From: MH13 sp042140245
GTDB lineage: Bacteria; Pseudomonadota; Alphaproteobacteria; Rhizobiales; MH13
Direction of reading: 5' to 3'
DNA: 64,000 nucleotides
Assembly (NCBI RefSeq): GCF_042140245.1
Contig: NZ_CP159483.1
Coordinates: 2,046,001-2,110,000 of the forward strand
In this document: positions 34,106 to 43,951 of the stretch, piece by piece
Position numbering within the stretch: the first letter of the stretch is position 1
Layout of the letters: each line of letters starts with the position of its first letter
Notes under the pieces: generated by a model
Told to the model about the DNA's origin: nothing
The model's database searches: none
What the model saw: the letters and a program-made list of their open reading frames with translations, nothing else
Translations under genes and position numbers: made by a program

Positions 34106-34733
34106 ACATACCTGCTTTCAAAGATTGAAATGGCATGTTGGCAAAAACTGCAAGTGTTATGCAAATTTATTTTGTGTTGAACGACTGATCATCTGTCGAA
34201 CCGCTATGATCACCAAACTGGTTGCATTTGATCAGCGGTTGATCTGATAAACGGGATGCTTCGCATCTTCCGCAAGATGTGTGTGGTATGACCACACATC
34301 TTGGCAAGGGGAACCCGCTGCGCGTTCCCCGTTGCATCCCCTCCGGCCTCTTGGCGGATCATGGGCATCGAACCCAGACCGCGCCATGCAATCGTATCGC
34401 CCTTCGACCACTCGCGGGAGATTTCACTCTACCTGCACCCACGCGCCGGATCCATAGATTTCCCTCTCCACAAGCGCCGGTCCATGGGAGAACGTCCAGC
34501 CGTCCCATCACCACGTGGGCCGGAGCCTCCGAGTTTCCCTGCGTCCCCCATGGCCAACCGTCCGGCGATTGGATGCCGCAAGCGTCCCGCCGCTGGACGA
34601 CGCGCAGCTTATTGGCGTGCTCGGGTGAGCTGTGCAGGATTATTCATAGTCGAACCGACGCGCTGATCGTTTCTGCGCCGAAGACGTTTGGTTATGTTAG
34701 GAATCATTGCACTCAGATCAGATACTATCGAAC
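34106..34733. other. gene-free stretch with strong hairpins before vsr
   Basis: Besides the repeat copy, this stretch has a hairpin CAAGATGTGTG / CACACATCTTG (34273-34303) and a second one GGGGAAC / GTTCCCC around CCGCTGCGC (about 34309-34331). The 34106-34260 and 34690-34733 parts are A+T-rich, while 34305-34680 is G+C-rich and reads open in two rightward frames of improbable composition. I judge it non-coding: possibly a remnant of another plasmid module, a promoter region for the vsr operon, or an origin of transfer. Confidence 0.45.
34250..34275 (+). repeat. 26-bp direct repeat, copy 2
   Basis: Second copy of the repeat at 33463-33489, differing at one base (C for T before CGCAA). It is followed at once by an 11-bp perfect hairpin. 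Confidence 0.8.
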
Positions 34734-35153
34734 ATGAACCGTTTCGTGGATATCGTCACACCAGACATTCGCTCGAGAATTATGAGCGGAATAAGAGGGA
34801 AGCACACCAAGCCAGAGTTGCTTGTGCGGAAGGCCGCACACGGGCTGGGGCTCAGGTACAGGCTGCATCGAACCGATCTGCCGGGCACCCCGGACCTTGT
34901 ATTTGTGCGGAAAAATACAGTAGTATTTGTTCATGGATGCTATTGGCATCGACATGAAAAGTGTAAGTATTGTTATATTCCGAAATCAAATACGGATTTC
35001 TGGAATAAAAAATTTGAAAGTAACGTGGCTCGCGACAGACGGGTCAGGGAGGAGCTTAAACAGATGGGCTGGCGCGTCATGGTTATCTGGGAATGCGAGA
35101 CAAGAGATTTTGGTGGTTTGCAAGACAAACTGAGGGCATCTTTAATCGCATGA
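34734..35153 (+). CDS. vsr: very-short-patch mismatch repair endonuclease Vsr
   Basis: 139 residues. IRSRIMSGIRGKHTKPELLVRKAAHGLG, LPGTPDLVF (catalytic Asp), VFVHGCYWHRHEKCKYCYIPKSN (zinc and catalytic His/Cys) and a C-terminal RVMVIWECE are the Vsr family blocks. Vsr nicks T:G mismatches that arise when 5-methylcytosine deaminates, so it protects genomes carrying a C5 methylase. It is the first gene of the operon; its stop overlaps the methylase start (ATGA), giving translational coupling. Its A+T content is higher than its neighbours. Confidence 0.93.
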   Translation: MNRFVDIVTPDIRSRIMSGIRGKHTKPELLVRKAAHGLGLRYRLHRTDLPGTPDLVFVRKNTVVFVHGCYWHRHEKCKYCYIPKSNTDFWNKKFESNVARDRRVREELKQMGWRVMVIWECETRDFGGLQDKLRASLIA

Positions 35154-36646
35154 TTCCCGCAGACAGGCAGCGAATTCGGCAGAACAAATTAGCGCGGCTA
35201 CGCACTGGCGTCGCGCCGAGGCTGCTCGAAATCTGCTCAGGTTGCGGAGGATTATCACTCAGCCTGAAAGAAGCCGGATTTGAACTGACCGCCCATATCG
35301 AATCCGATCCCGAAGCCGCGGCGAGCTACGCCATGAATTTTGGACAGGGTCGTAGTCCGGGCGACCCATGGATGGCACCGCGAGACATGGAAAAGTGCTC
35401 AGCTGATCAGCTGGTGGGCGATCTTGGCTTCGAGACGTCAGCGGTCGAGTCATTTGATGTTCTTGCCGCTGGTTTGCCGTGCCAGGCGTTCGCAAGAATT
35501 GGGCGCTCCAAACTTCGCTCGGTATCCGGCGGTGCCCACGACGCATTTCAAAAAGACCCGCGGGCTTCGCTCTACAGGCGATTCCTTGAGTATGTGAACG
35601 ACACGCAGCCCCTGATCATACTGCTCGAAAATGTTCCCGATATTCTAAATTTCGGAGGGCACAACGTCCCGGAGGAAATCTGCGATACCCTCGAACAGGC
35701 AGGGTATGTCACAGGCTACACGCTGCTGAACGCCGCCTATTTTGGTGTCCCGCAGGTCCGGGAACGCCTGTTTGTGGTTGCGCTCGCAAGTGAACTTGGT
35801 GAGCAGCCCCGCTTTCCGGATCCCGTGCGCTATCTTGATCTGCCGCGAGGTTATGAAGGTTCGCGGAGAGTGGCCCTAAAACACGTCGATCGTGAGAGTG
35901 GCCGGTTCCATGAAATCAATTCACCGTCCATAACTCTGCCCGGAGCCGTTGGCGTCAAGGAAGCACTCGATGACCTGCCCAGGATTGTCGAACACCTGAC
36001 GAATCCTGGCGTCATTCGCAAACGTAGACTTGGCGACGCACTGCCATATCGCGATCTTAAACGAGGGATATCCGAGTACGCGCAGAAGATGCGGGACTGG
36101 CCCGGCTTCTCGACCGAGAATGCCACGAACGGTCACTTGGTAAGGTTGACCCCCCGCGACTTTCAGATTTTCGCGAAGATGAAACACGGTGACGACTATC
36201 CCGATGCCCGCCGCCTCGCTGAAGACTTGTTCGATGAAGCGCTTGCATCGCGGGGGATGTCTACTAGGTCACGAAATTCGGCCGCTTACCGGCAACTCTG
36301 GGCGGAGACTGTACCACCATATGATCCCGAAAAGTTTCCGAACAAGTGGTGGAAACTGATCCCATCCAAACCGTCTCGCACACTGACGGCTCATATGGGC
36401 AAAGATACCTACTCTCATATCCATTACGATAGTCGGCAGGCCCGTACGGTATCCGTGCGCGAAGCTGCCCGTCTTCAATCATTCCCGGACGGATTCTACT
36501 TTGCGGGGGCCATGAATGCGGCCTTTCGGCAGATAGGCAATGCCGTTCCTCCTCTGCTTGGCCTTGCCGTAGCGCGCATTCTCAAAAGTCAGATTGACGA
36601 AGCGAGTTCGGCTGCAAAAGGGGTAAGCAAACGGCGGGCGGCCTAG
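35150..36646 (+). CDS. dcm: DNA (cytosine-5) methyltransferase
   Basis: 498 residues. Motif I is LEICSGCGGLSLSLKEAGF, motif IV GLPCQAFARIG with the catalytic cysteine, motif VI LLENVPDIL, motif VIII VPQVRERLF. Motifs IX-X are at the end (RTVSVREAARLQSFPDGF, QIGNAVPPLLGLAVA). It methylates C5 of cytosine in a specific site, set by the region between about residues 240 and 400. Unlike most C5 methylases it is large, with an insertion after motif IV (RSVSGGAHDAFQKDP). ATG 35150 overlaps the vsr stop; the longer frame from 35093 lies within vsr. Confidence 0.93.
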   Translation: MIPADRQRIRQNKLARLRTGVAPRLLEICSGCGGLSLSLKEAGFELTAHIESDPEAAASYAMNFGQGRSPGDPWMAPRDMEKCSADQLVGDLGFETSAVESFDVLAAGLPCQAFARIGRSKLRSVSGGAHDAFQKDPRASLYRRFLEYVNDTQPLIILLENVPDILNFGGHNVPEEICDTLEQAGYVTGYTLLNAAYFGVPQVRERLFVVALASELGEQPRFPDPVRYLDLPRGYEGSRRVALKHVDRESGRFHEINSPSITLPGAVGVKEALDDLPRIVEHLTNPGVIRKRRLGDALPYRDLKRGISEYAQKMRDWPGFSTENATNGHLVRLTPRDFQIFAKMKHGDDYPDARRLAEDLFDEALASRGMSTRSRNSAAYRQLWAETVPPYDPEKFPNKWWKLIPSKPSRTLTAHMGKDTYSHIHYDSRQARTVSVREAARLQSFPDGFYFAGAMNAAFRQIGNAVPPLLGLAVARILKSQIDEASSAAKGVSKRRAA

Positions 36647-36649
36647 CTC

Positions 36650-38146
36650 ATGGCTTTCGCACGGGCCGTAGAAATCACACCCTCCGCTCCTGCGCTGATC
36701 AAGTCTGTCCGCGGACTTGGGTATTCTCCTGAAACCGCACTTTCCGATCTCATCGACAACAGTATTGCTGCCGGCGCCGAAGCCATTGAGCTCGACATCC
36801 AATGGAACGAAGGCAACCCCTGCGTTGCCATCCTGGACAATGGTCGTGGTCTGACAGACCGCGAGCTTTCCGACGCCTTGCGGTTGGGAGGCGTTGGCCC
36901 GGAAGCAGTTCGGGACGACTCTGATCTCGGTCGGTTTGGCATGGGGCTGAAGTCTGCATCGCTCTCCCAGTGCCGGCGAGTAACTGTGGTCACCCGGCAC
37001 TCGGGAGAGACCAGCGCTCTGGTCCTTGATGTGGATGTCATTACCGAACAGGGGTGGGTTGCCCCTGTTCCGGACCCTCTCCCCGAGCATCCATACGTGG
37101 CGCGGCTGCTGGCACAGATGCAGGGAACGATCGTCATCTGGGACCGCATGGATGCTCTTGGCGGACTGATGGGCCTGGACAAGGAGTCTTTCTATATCAA
37201 GGTCCAGGACATCAGAGCGCATATCGGCATGGTGTTTCACCGATTTCTCGGGGGCGACGCCCGCCGCCTGTATATCAATATCAACGGACGTGCGGTTAAG
37301 CCTTGGGACCCGTTTCTGACCGTCAATCCGGCCACGACCGAGATGCGCGAAGAAACGATACGGTTCGGCGGCTCTGCATTTAGAATAAAGCCGTACGTCC
37401 TGCCTCACCGAGACAGGTTTTCTAACGACTCAGAATATGAAGCAGCAGGTGGACCCGGAGGGTGGGGCGCGCGCCAGGGTTTCTACGTCTATCGTGGCAA
37501 GCGCCTTCTCGTGCCCGGCAGCTGGCTTGGCCTCGGCGGCATACGCGCCTGGACGCGGGAGCAATCAAGTAGGCTGGCTCGCATCCGGATTGATCTGCCG
37601 ATCGATATGGATACGGACTGGCGCATAGATGTTCGAAAATCACAGGCTAGGCCGCCCGGGGTTGTTCGTGCGAGGCTTACTGCAATCGCTGCCCGCGCCC
37701 GCGAACAGGCGCGTGAAGTCTTTGCCTGGCGGGGGCGTGGCCCAAAAAGGACGCGGCAAACGACTGAACCTGTCCCGGTCTGGCTGGGATATCAGGACGC
37801 GACCGGCACACGATACAGGATCAATCGTGAACACCCCGCCGTCGTCGGCTTCAAGTCACGTGCGAACAACGACCCGAAATTGCTCGATGCGCTTTTGACG
37901 GTCATTGAGCGATCTGTGCCGATTGAACGTATCTGGCTGGACACTTCGGAATCAGAGGGTTCGGTCCCGCCAGAGCTGGGCTCCGAACAGCTGGAGGAGC
38001 TCGTCTCTCAGCTTGCGAGCCTCTCAACTCTGTTGCCGGTTACCATGCCTATCCCCGAGCGGGTTGAGCTCCTTCTTTGCAATCTGCCGGAACAGCAACC
38101 CGAATTGCGTGAACGGCTTACCAGAAGACTGGAGGCCGCAGCATGA
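36650..38146 (+). CDS. GHKL ATPase, MutL/MORC-like, of the defence operon
   Basis: 498 residues. The Bergerat ATP-binding fold is complete: N box SDLIDNSIAAGAEAIELDI, G1 AILDNGRGL, G2 LGRFGMGLKSASLSQCRRVTV (all within the first 125 residues). An S5-like domain follows and the C-terminus is helical. Homologues fused to or next to C5 methylases and Z1 helicases were proposed by Iyer, Abhiman and Aravind (2008) as prokaryotic relatives of MORC proteins working in restriction systems. It probably forms an ATP-dependent clamp. It starts three bases after the methylase stop, and its stop overlaps the Z1 gene start. Confidence 0.88.
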   Translation: MAFARAVEITPSAPALIKSVRGLGYSPETALSDLIDNSIAAGAEAIELDIQWNEGNPCVAILDNGRGLTDRELSDALRLGGVGPEAVRDDSDLGRFGMGLKSASLSQCRRVTVVTRHSGETSALVLDVDVITEQGWVAPVPDPLPEHPYVARLLAQMQGTIVIWDRMDALGGLMGLDKESFYIKVQDIRAHIGMVFHRFLGGDARRLYININGRAVKPWDPFLTVNPATTEMREETIRFGGSAFRIKPYVLPHRDRFSNDSEYEAAGGPGGWGARQGFYVYRGKRLLVPGSWLGLGGIRAWTREQSSRLARIRIDLPIDMDTDWRIDVRKSQARPPGVVRARLTAIAARAREQAREVFAWRGRGPKRTRQTTEPVPVWLGYQDATGTRYRINREHPAVVGFKSRANNDPKLLDALLTVIERSVPIERIWLDTSESEGSVPPELGSEQLEELVSQLASLSTLLPVTMPIPERVELLLCNLPEQQPELRERLTRRLEAAA

Positions 38147-40905
38147 GCACAGACCGTATTTCCATACTGGTGAATCAGGCTCGGCAGCTCCTCCAGGCGC
38201 AGCCGGGCGAATCTGTTGATCGTCCAGCAATAGAGAAGGTCGTGACTGCCTACGTTCCGGTACTCGCCAGCATGACCGGGAGCGAGCTGCCAGCGAAGGA
38301 AGTGGCACAAGCAATACGGATTCTTGAAACGCTGTTTGTCGTGGAGCAGGGGCCATCGATCGCTCTGACAAACAAGGATATGCTTCGTCCTCCCAACTGG
38401 TATGTGGGGGACCTTCGTGTCCCCGGACCCTTTATGACGCGCTATCTCCAGAAATTGGAGGAAAGCAGCTGGCCCATTGAATCGATCGAGGCGCTGCGCA
38501 ACAGCACAGCCCAGGTCCTTGAACTGATTGATGATCCCAGCCGCGATGGACCGTGGGACTGGCGAGGCCTCGTCGTCGGCGACGTTCAATCCGGCAAGAC
38601 CGCACACTATGCAGGTGTGATCAACCGTGCTGTCGATGCCGGTTATCGCGTAATCATCGTGCTTGCCGGTATGCACAACATTCTCAGATTGCAGACACAA
38701 AAGCGGCTGGAATCCGATTTTCTCGGGTTTGATACCGATCCGGCTCATATCACCGAGAGCGGCAGACGCATTCCGGTCGGCGTTGGGCAGATAGACCCGA
38801 GCCTGATCGTGGATAGCCTCACCAATGCATCCATGAAGGGCGACTTTAATCAGAAAATCGCTGACCAGACCCATTTTGCGCCCATGAGCCAGCCCTTTCT
38901 GCTCGTTGTGAAGAAGAATGGCAGCGTCCTGAAAAACCTCAATCGCTGGATCAGGCGTCTTCCGGACCAATCGCGCGCTGCACCGCTTCTCGTGATTGAT
39001 GATGAAGCGGACCAAGCGTCCGTGGATACCGGTGATCAGCCACTGCTTGAGGATGGCACCTTTGATGAAGACTATGATCCGAAGCGCATCAACGGCGAGA
39101 TTCGCAAACTGTTGAGCGCCTTCGGTAGATCGGCATACGTTGCTTACACTGCAACGCCGTTTGCCAACATCCTCGTTCATGATGAGCGCAGTGCGGAGGA
39201 ATATGGTGCCGACCTCTTTCCCTCTACGTTCATTGTCTCTCTAACCCCACCTGATGACTATTTCGGGCCTGAAGCCGTCTTTGGCACGAACGACGATGGC
39301 AATGACAGCGGGCTACCTCTAATCCGTCTGGTTGATCAGACAGACGAGGGCTGGATACCGGACCGGCATGACAAGTATCTGCGTCCAAGCTACCAGGATC
39401 GGGATGTCATTCCGCCCAGCCTGGAACGCGCCATCGACACCTTCATCATAGCCTGTGCCGCCCGCGCAGCGCGGGGTCAGGCTCGCGTTCACAACTCGAT
39501 GCTGGTGCATGTCTCACGGTATGTAGACGTTCACGAGGCCGTTCACCGGCAAGTCGAACTTTATCTTTTGGCTGTCCGCGCTCTGATCTCCGGCGGCGAT
39601 TCCGACACACTCGATCGCCTGCACCGTATCTGGACAGAAGACTTTGAACCGACATCAGAGCTGATAAAAGGCACCGTCTTCGGCCGCCAGACGATTCAGA
39701 CAAGCTGGGACGAAGTTCGCGATTGCCTGGCTGACAGCGCAGACAAAATCGAAGTTCTCACGGCCAACGGGAAATCAAAGACCGATATCGATTACGATTC
39801 GTACATGGAAACGGGCCGGTCGCTGATTGCCATCGGGGGCGACAAGCTTTCACGAGGTCTGACGCTCGAAGGTCTGACTACCAGCTACTTCCTTCGAATT
39901 GCCAGACAGTACGACAGCCTCCTGCAAATGGGGCGATGGTTCGGGTACAGGCGCGGATATTCTGATCTTTGCAGACTCTACACCACCCCCGACATGGAAG
40001 ACTGGTTCCGTCACATTGCAACCGCGAACAAGGACCTCAAGTCCGAGTTCATTCACATGCGAATGACGGGCGCGACCCCCAAACAATACGGTCTGCGTGT
40101 CGAAGATCACAGCATTCTCAACGTAACGGCGCCAACCAAGCAGCGACACGCCGCGCAACGTCAGGTTAGCTACGCGGGTGAAGGGAAGATTCAGACCGTC
40201 TTGTTTCGCGACACGAAGATTGTAGAGCGAAATGCTGATGTCGCTGATTCATTCATTGAGGGTCTGGGTTCTGGCAAGCACTCGCCCGTGAGACCAGGGC
40301 CAAAGCGCGGAACAGCCAAGGGCATCCTGTGGTCAAGCGTGCCCGGCAAGGACGTGGCCGAATTTCTGTCTCATCTCTCTTTTCCACCGGAGAACCTTCA
40401 CATCGAAGGCGATCGGCTCGCGAAATATGTTCAAGCTCAGATTGGCGAAAACGAACTGACCGACTGGACGGTATTTGTCCCAGGAGCAGATGGGACGGAA
40501 ATTAGCATCGGCGGCCACAGACTTGGAAGCGTGGAACGAACACCTCGCAAGGATCGAGATACAACGCCAGATCGCTACATCGTTCGTTCGATACTCAGTC
40601 CTTTTGATGAAGCCATTGATCTGAGTGATGAGGATTTTGACATTGCGCTCGAAGAAACCAACAGACAACGCAAAGCTGTAGGCAAGGATCCGACAGATCG
40701 ACCCGCGGGTCCAAGTGTCCGGTCAGTCAGAGGGAAGCGCCCTCAGAACGGTCTTTTGATTGTTTACCCCCTCGATCCGGTGATTGCAGGTATCGCGACA
40801 GAGAGGCCGGTGATCGGCGTTGTGATCAGTTTTCCCGACAGCCAAACAGCACGTCGCCGCACATACCTGGAAAACACGGTTCGCCAGCGAGAAGAGCAGT
40901 CATGA
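38143..40905 (+). CDS. Z1-domain superfamily II helicase/ATPase
   Basis: 920 residues. Walker A is VVGDVQSGKTAHYAGVINRA (about residues 146-165) and Walker B LLVIDDEADQASVD (about 283-296). YTATPFANILVHDERS (motif III) follows, and late motifs are IAIGGDKLSRGLTLEGLTTS and ARQYDSLLQMGRWFGYR (V and VI). The Z1 domain is the family's hallmark C-terminal to the Walker A helicase half. It presumably translocates on DNA and drives restriction together with the GHKL protein. ATGA overlaps at both ends tie it to its neighbours. Confidence 0.92.
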   Translation: MSTDRISILVNQARQLLQAQPGESVDRPAIEKVVTAYVPVLASMTGSELPAKEVAQAIRILETLFVVEQGPSIALTNKDMLRPPNWYVGDLRVPGPFMTRYLQKLEESSWPIESIEALRNSTAQVLELIDDPSRDGPWDWRGLVVGDVQSGKTAHYAGVINRAVDAGYRVIIVLAGMHNILRLQTQKRLESDFLGFDTDPAHITESGRRIPVGVGQIDPSLIVDSLTNASMKGDFNQKIADQTHFAPMSQPFLLVVKKNGSVLKNLNRWIRRLPDQSRAAPLLVIDDEADQASVDTGDQPLLEDGTFDEDYDPKRINGEIRKLLSAFGRSAYVAYTATPFANILVHDERSAEEYGADLFPSTFIVSLTPPDDYFGPEAVFGTNDDGNDSGLPLIRLVDQTDEGWIPDRHDKYLRPSYQDRDVIPPSLERAIDTFIIACAARAARGQARVHNSMLVHVSRYVDVHEAVHRQVELYLLAVRALISGGDSDTLDRLHRIWTEDFEPTSELIKGTVFGRQTIQTSWDEVRDCLADSADKIEVLTANGKSKTDIDYDSYMETGRSLIAIGGDKLSRGLTLEGLTTSYFLRIARQYDSLLQMGRWFGYRRGYSDLCRLYTTPDMEDWFRHIATANKDLKSEFIHMRMTGATPKQYGLRVEDHSILNVTAPTKQRHAAQRQVSYAGEGKIQTVLFRDTKIVERNADVADSFIEGLGSGKHSPVRPGPKRGTAKGILWSSVPGKDVAEFLSHLSFPPENLHIEGDRLAKYVQAQIGENELTDWTVFVPGADGTEISIGGHRLGSVERTPRKDRDTTPDRYIVRSILSPFDEAIDLSDEDFDIALEETNRQRKAVGKDPTDRPAGPSVRSVRGKRPQNGLLIVYPLDPVIAGIATERPVIGVVISFPDSQTARRRTYLENTVRQREEQS

Positions 40906-41882
40906 GTGCGGACTGGCAGGAAGCACTCGAAGACGCCTGGTTGGAGCTCACGCGCCGACCTACGGAAGCACGACAATATCGTACGCGGCGGCTCTCGCAT
41001 GAGCTCGGTCTCGACGCATTTGCTGCCGTGAGGTCTGCGGACAACGCTCCCTGCTTGGTCATTGATGCCGAGGTTTCCCCCGAAACGCTGTTCGAGGTAG
41101 GGGGGATGCGTCTGAGCGTTGCAGCGGGTGATCCCGATCCGCTTCTCGTCCTCTCATTGGAAGACAGCAGAAGGATGGACCTTTTCGCGACCCTCTGTGC
41201 CGATGCCATTTCTGCATCCACTGACATGGCGCAAGGGGAAGAACTTCCTGCGTTTCTCGCACGTCTGGATGCGTGGCGTCGTTTCCTGCGTGAGCGCCAT
41301 TCCGGCCTTTCACGGGAAGAGACAATTGGCCTGCTTGGCGAGCTTTTTGTTCTCGAAGGTCTGGTGGCGCGCGCTTCTGACACCTTTACCACCTGGGCAT
41401 CACCTGACGACGGGCTTCATGACTTCCACAGTCGCGGGCATTCACTTGAAGTGAAGACGAGCCTCGGACCCTCATCGCGAATTCGCATTTCATCGGTGGA
41501 TCAGTTGGCCACAGAAGGCCTCGATCAACTTGACCTTCTTCATGTCCGCTTGATTGAGTCGGCGGACGGTCGATCGATTGAAATGCTGCTGGCAGACATT
41601 CTGCCTCAACTGCCCAACGACAGTTCTCGGCGCGCTCTGGATAATGCTTTGCTGCGCCGCGGGCTTATGCCCGATGACAACACAGCCCGGACGCGACCTC
41701 GCGTGCAGCTGCGCTCTCTGGATTGTTATCATGTCGATGACGAGTTTCCCCGGATAGTCAGGTCCGATCTGCCAGCCGGTGTGCTCGATGCTACCTACGT
41801 AGTTGATCTGCAGGCTATTGTCCCGCGAGCTTGTGATTTTGATGAGGTGCTGGAATCCTTCTGCGGGAGGGCCGCCGCATGA
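40902..41882 (+). CDS. PD-(D/E)XK motif protein (DUF4420)
   Basis: 326 residues. TIGLLGELFVLEGLVARA, then DGLHDFHSRGHSLEVKTSLG, provides the E...D...EVK nuclease-fold residues, with RIRISSVDQL after it. These are the DUF4420 features. It is the likely nuclease of the system. Its start overlaps the Z1 stop and its stop overlaps the AIPR start (each ATGA). Confidence 0.88.
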   Translation: MSADWQEALEDAWLELTRRPTEARQYRTRRLSHELGLDAFAAVRSADNAPCLVIDAEVSPETLFEVGGMRLSVAAGDPDPLLVLSLEDSRRMDLFATLCADAISASTDMAQGEELPAFLARLDAWRRFLRERHSGLSREETIGLLGELFVLEGLVARASDTFTTWASPDDGLHDFHSRGHSLEVKTSLGPSSRIRISSVDQLATEGLDQLDLLHVRLIESADGRSIEMLLADILPQLPNDSSRRALDNALLRRGLMPDDNTARTRPRVQLRSLDCYHVDDEFPRIVRSDLPAGVLDATYVVDLQAIVPRACDFDEVLESFCGRAAA

Positions 41883-43951
41883 CAGATGAAGCAGTTTTGC
41901 GATTCGCTGAAGAGGTGCAGCACGAAATCGAAGCGGCCATCACCGACGAAGCGCCGTTTTCCGAGGAAGTTTTCACGCACTACCTTCTCGAACGCCTGGA
42001 AGACGCCGGCCACTGCGAAAACACCTTCGATCTGTATCAGGAAGGCCGTATCAGAAACGCTACCTATCGCATCGATGGCTATGCCTTTGACGAAGAGCGA
42101 TCACGGCTAGACCTGTTCACCACGATCTACTCCGCTGAGTTGCCACCAGCCCGGCTCCCAACGCCAGATGTAGTGAAGACATTCGAGCGAGCACTCAGAT
42201 TCGCAAGTGCCTGTGTTGACGGACTCGCATCCCAGCTGGAGCCTTCGAACACGGATGCGAGTGATCTCGCGCGGCTGATCGAGACGCAGGCATCCGATCT
42301 TACAGCAATCCGTATTGTTCTGCTTACCAACGGCGTCATCGGAAACATAAAGCCTTCTACCGAGTGGCGCGGCCACACAGTAGATTATGAAGTCTACGAT
42401 ATTGTCCGCCTGCAACGCATCTTGGGCGAAGGGGAAACACGCGCTGACATATCTGTCGATCTCGAGAACCTGACAGGCAATCCTCTACCATGCCTTCACG
42501 TCGAGGGTGGGAAGGGTGAGTACGAGGCCTATCTGGCAGTCGTCCCAGGCGATGTGTTGTCAACGGTCTACGAACGTTATGGATCGCGTCTGCTCGAGTT
42601 GAATGTTCGTGCATTTCTGGGACTCAGGGGCAGAAAAAGCGTGAATGCAGAGTTACGGCGAACCATCGTTGAGCAACCCGCAATGTTCCTTGCGTTCAAC
42701 AACGGCATTGTCGCGACCGTGGACGATCTTGAGCTTGTCTCCGATGAAGCATCCGGGGCAGTAGCTATCAGGAAGCTCAACGGACTGCAGATCGTAAATG
42801 GCGGCCAAACCACAGCTTCGCTCCATAGGGCCCGTCGCAAAGAAAGCATCCTGCTTGACGGCGTGGCTGTGCCGATAAAGATCATCAAAGTCGGGGGCGC
42901 CGACCTCAGTGAAATGGTCTCGTCCATTTCGAGAGCGGCAAACCGCCAGAACAATATCCAGCTGGCCGACTTCTCTGCCAACGATCCGTTCCATCAGGAA
43001 CTCGAAACCCTCGCCAACAATACCTGGCTTGAGGACGGAAGAGGGCGCTGGTTCTACGAGCGGGCCCGTGGCTCCTATCTCGCCGCCGAACAGAAGGCAT
43101 CTTACCGGAAAACCGATCAGAAGATCTTCCGGACCCAGACACCAAAACAGCGGCGTCTCAACAAGCTAGACGTTGCACGGTATCTCACGGCCTGGGACGG
43201 CCTGCCGCATCGAGTATGTCTGGGCGGCCAGAAGAACTTTCAGCACTTCATGCAGGCCATGAAGGACAATCCTCCGCCAGCCATCGACGCAGAATGGTTC
43301 AAACGGCTGATTGCCCTAGCCGTCTTGTATCGCGCCGTTGAAAAAAAGATTCGCAGCATGAAGCTGCCGGCTTATCGCTCACAGATTGCTTCCTATCTTA
43401 TAGCTGGCCTTGGGCATCGCACAGGTGGCAGGATCGACTTCAAGCGAATTTGGTCACAGCAGGCCATCAGCCCTCAGCTCGAGCAGCTCATAGAGCAGTG
43501 GACGCCCGTTATGGATGCGGCCATGCGGACATCCGCAGGACAGCGCAATCCCAGCGAATGGTACAAGAAGGAAGATTGCTGGAAAGATATCAAGCAGCAA
43601 CTTCCGGCCCTGACAGAACCTCTACCTCCTGAGTTGTCATATGCAGGTGAGGGAGGCGCTCAATCGCTTGCACCCGTGGGCACCCACTCAGCCGCTGATT
43701 ATGACCGCATCGAGCAGGTCATGAAACTTGATGGTGCAACACTGCTTGAGGTGGCCGAAAAGGGCCAACAGGCTGGCTTGGTTCATTTCAGGGTAGCCGG
43801 TATATGCCGAACTCTGGCTGGCTATGCGGCGGGTGGCTGGCGAAGGAAACCAAGTGCTAAACAGGCCAAGCCAGCGCTCGAAGCGATAAAAGCCGTCGCA
43901 GAAGCGGGTATTGTTACGCTCGAACTCGAACAGTCGACGGAAGCGAGCTGA
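41879..43951 (+). CDS. AIPR family protein (abortive phage infection)
   Basis: 690 residues. The core LRGRKSVNAELRRTIVEQPAMFLAFNNGI, then LNGLQIVNGGQTTASLHRA and VSSISRAANRQNNIQLADFSAN, is diagnostic of AIPR, found in phage-resistance loci. The name derives from lactococcal abortive-infection proteins. The biochemical activity is not settled. It is the last gene of the operon, and its stop abuts the stop of the convergent endonuclease gene with no base between. Confidence 0.9.
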   Translation: MTDEAVLRFAEEVQHEIEAAITDEAPFSEEVFTHYLLERLEDAGHCENTFDLYQEGRIRNATYRIDGYAFDEERSRLDLFTTIYSAELPPARLPTPDVVKTFERALRFASACVDGLASQLEPSNTDASDLARLIETQASDLTAIRIVLLTNGVIGNIKPSTEWRGHTVDYEVYDIVRLQRILGEGETRADISVDLENLTGNPLPCLHVEGGKGEYEAYLAVVPGDVLSTVYERYGSRLLELNVRAFLGLRGRKSVNAELRRTIVEQPAMFLAFNNGIVATVDDLELVSDEASGAVAIRKLNGLQIVNGGQTTASLHRARRKESILLDGVAVPIKIIKVGGADLSEMVSSISRAANRQNNIQLADFSANDPFHQELETLANNTWLEDGRGRWFYERARGSYLAAEQKASYRKTDQKIFRTQTPKQRRLNKLDVARYLTAWDGLPHRVCLGGQKNFQHFMQAMKDNPPPAIDAEWFKRLIALAVLYRAVEKKIRSMKLPAYRSQIASYLIAGLGHRTGGRIDFKRIWSQQAISPQLEQLIEQWTPVMDAAMRTSAGQRNPSEWYKKEDCWKDIKQQLPALTEPLPPELSYAGEGGAQSLAPVGTHSAADYDRIEQVMKLDGATLLEVAEKGQQAGLVHFRVAGICRTLAGYAAGGWRRKPSAKQAKPALEAIKAVAEAGIVTLELEQSTEAS

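Noticed and set aside
34279..34737. Open frames of 121-152 codons in the G+C-rich stretch before vsr
   Set aside because: Two overlapping frames are open at once, the composition is Arg/Pro/Ser-rich, no RBS fits and no domain is recognisable; the DNA also carries strong hairpins.
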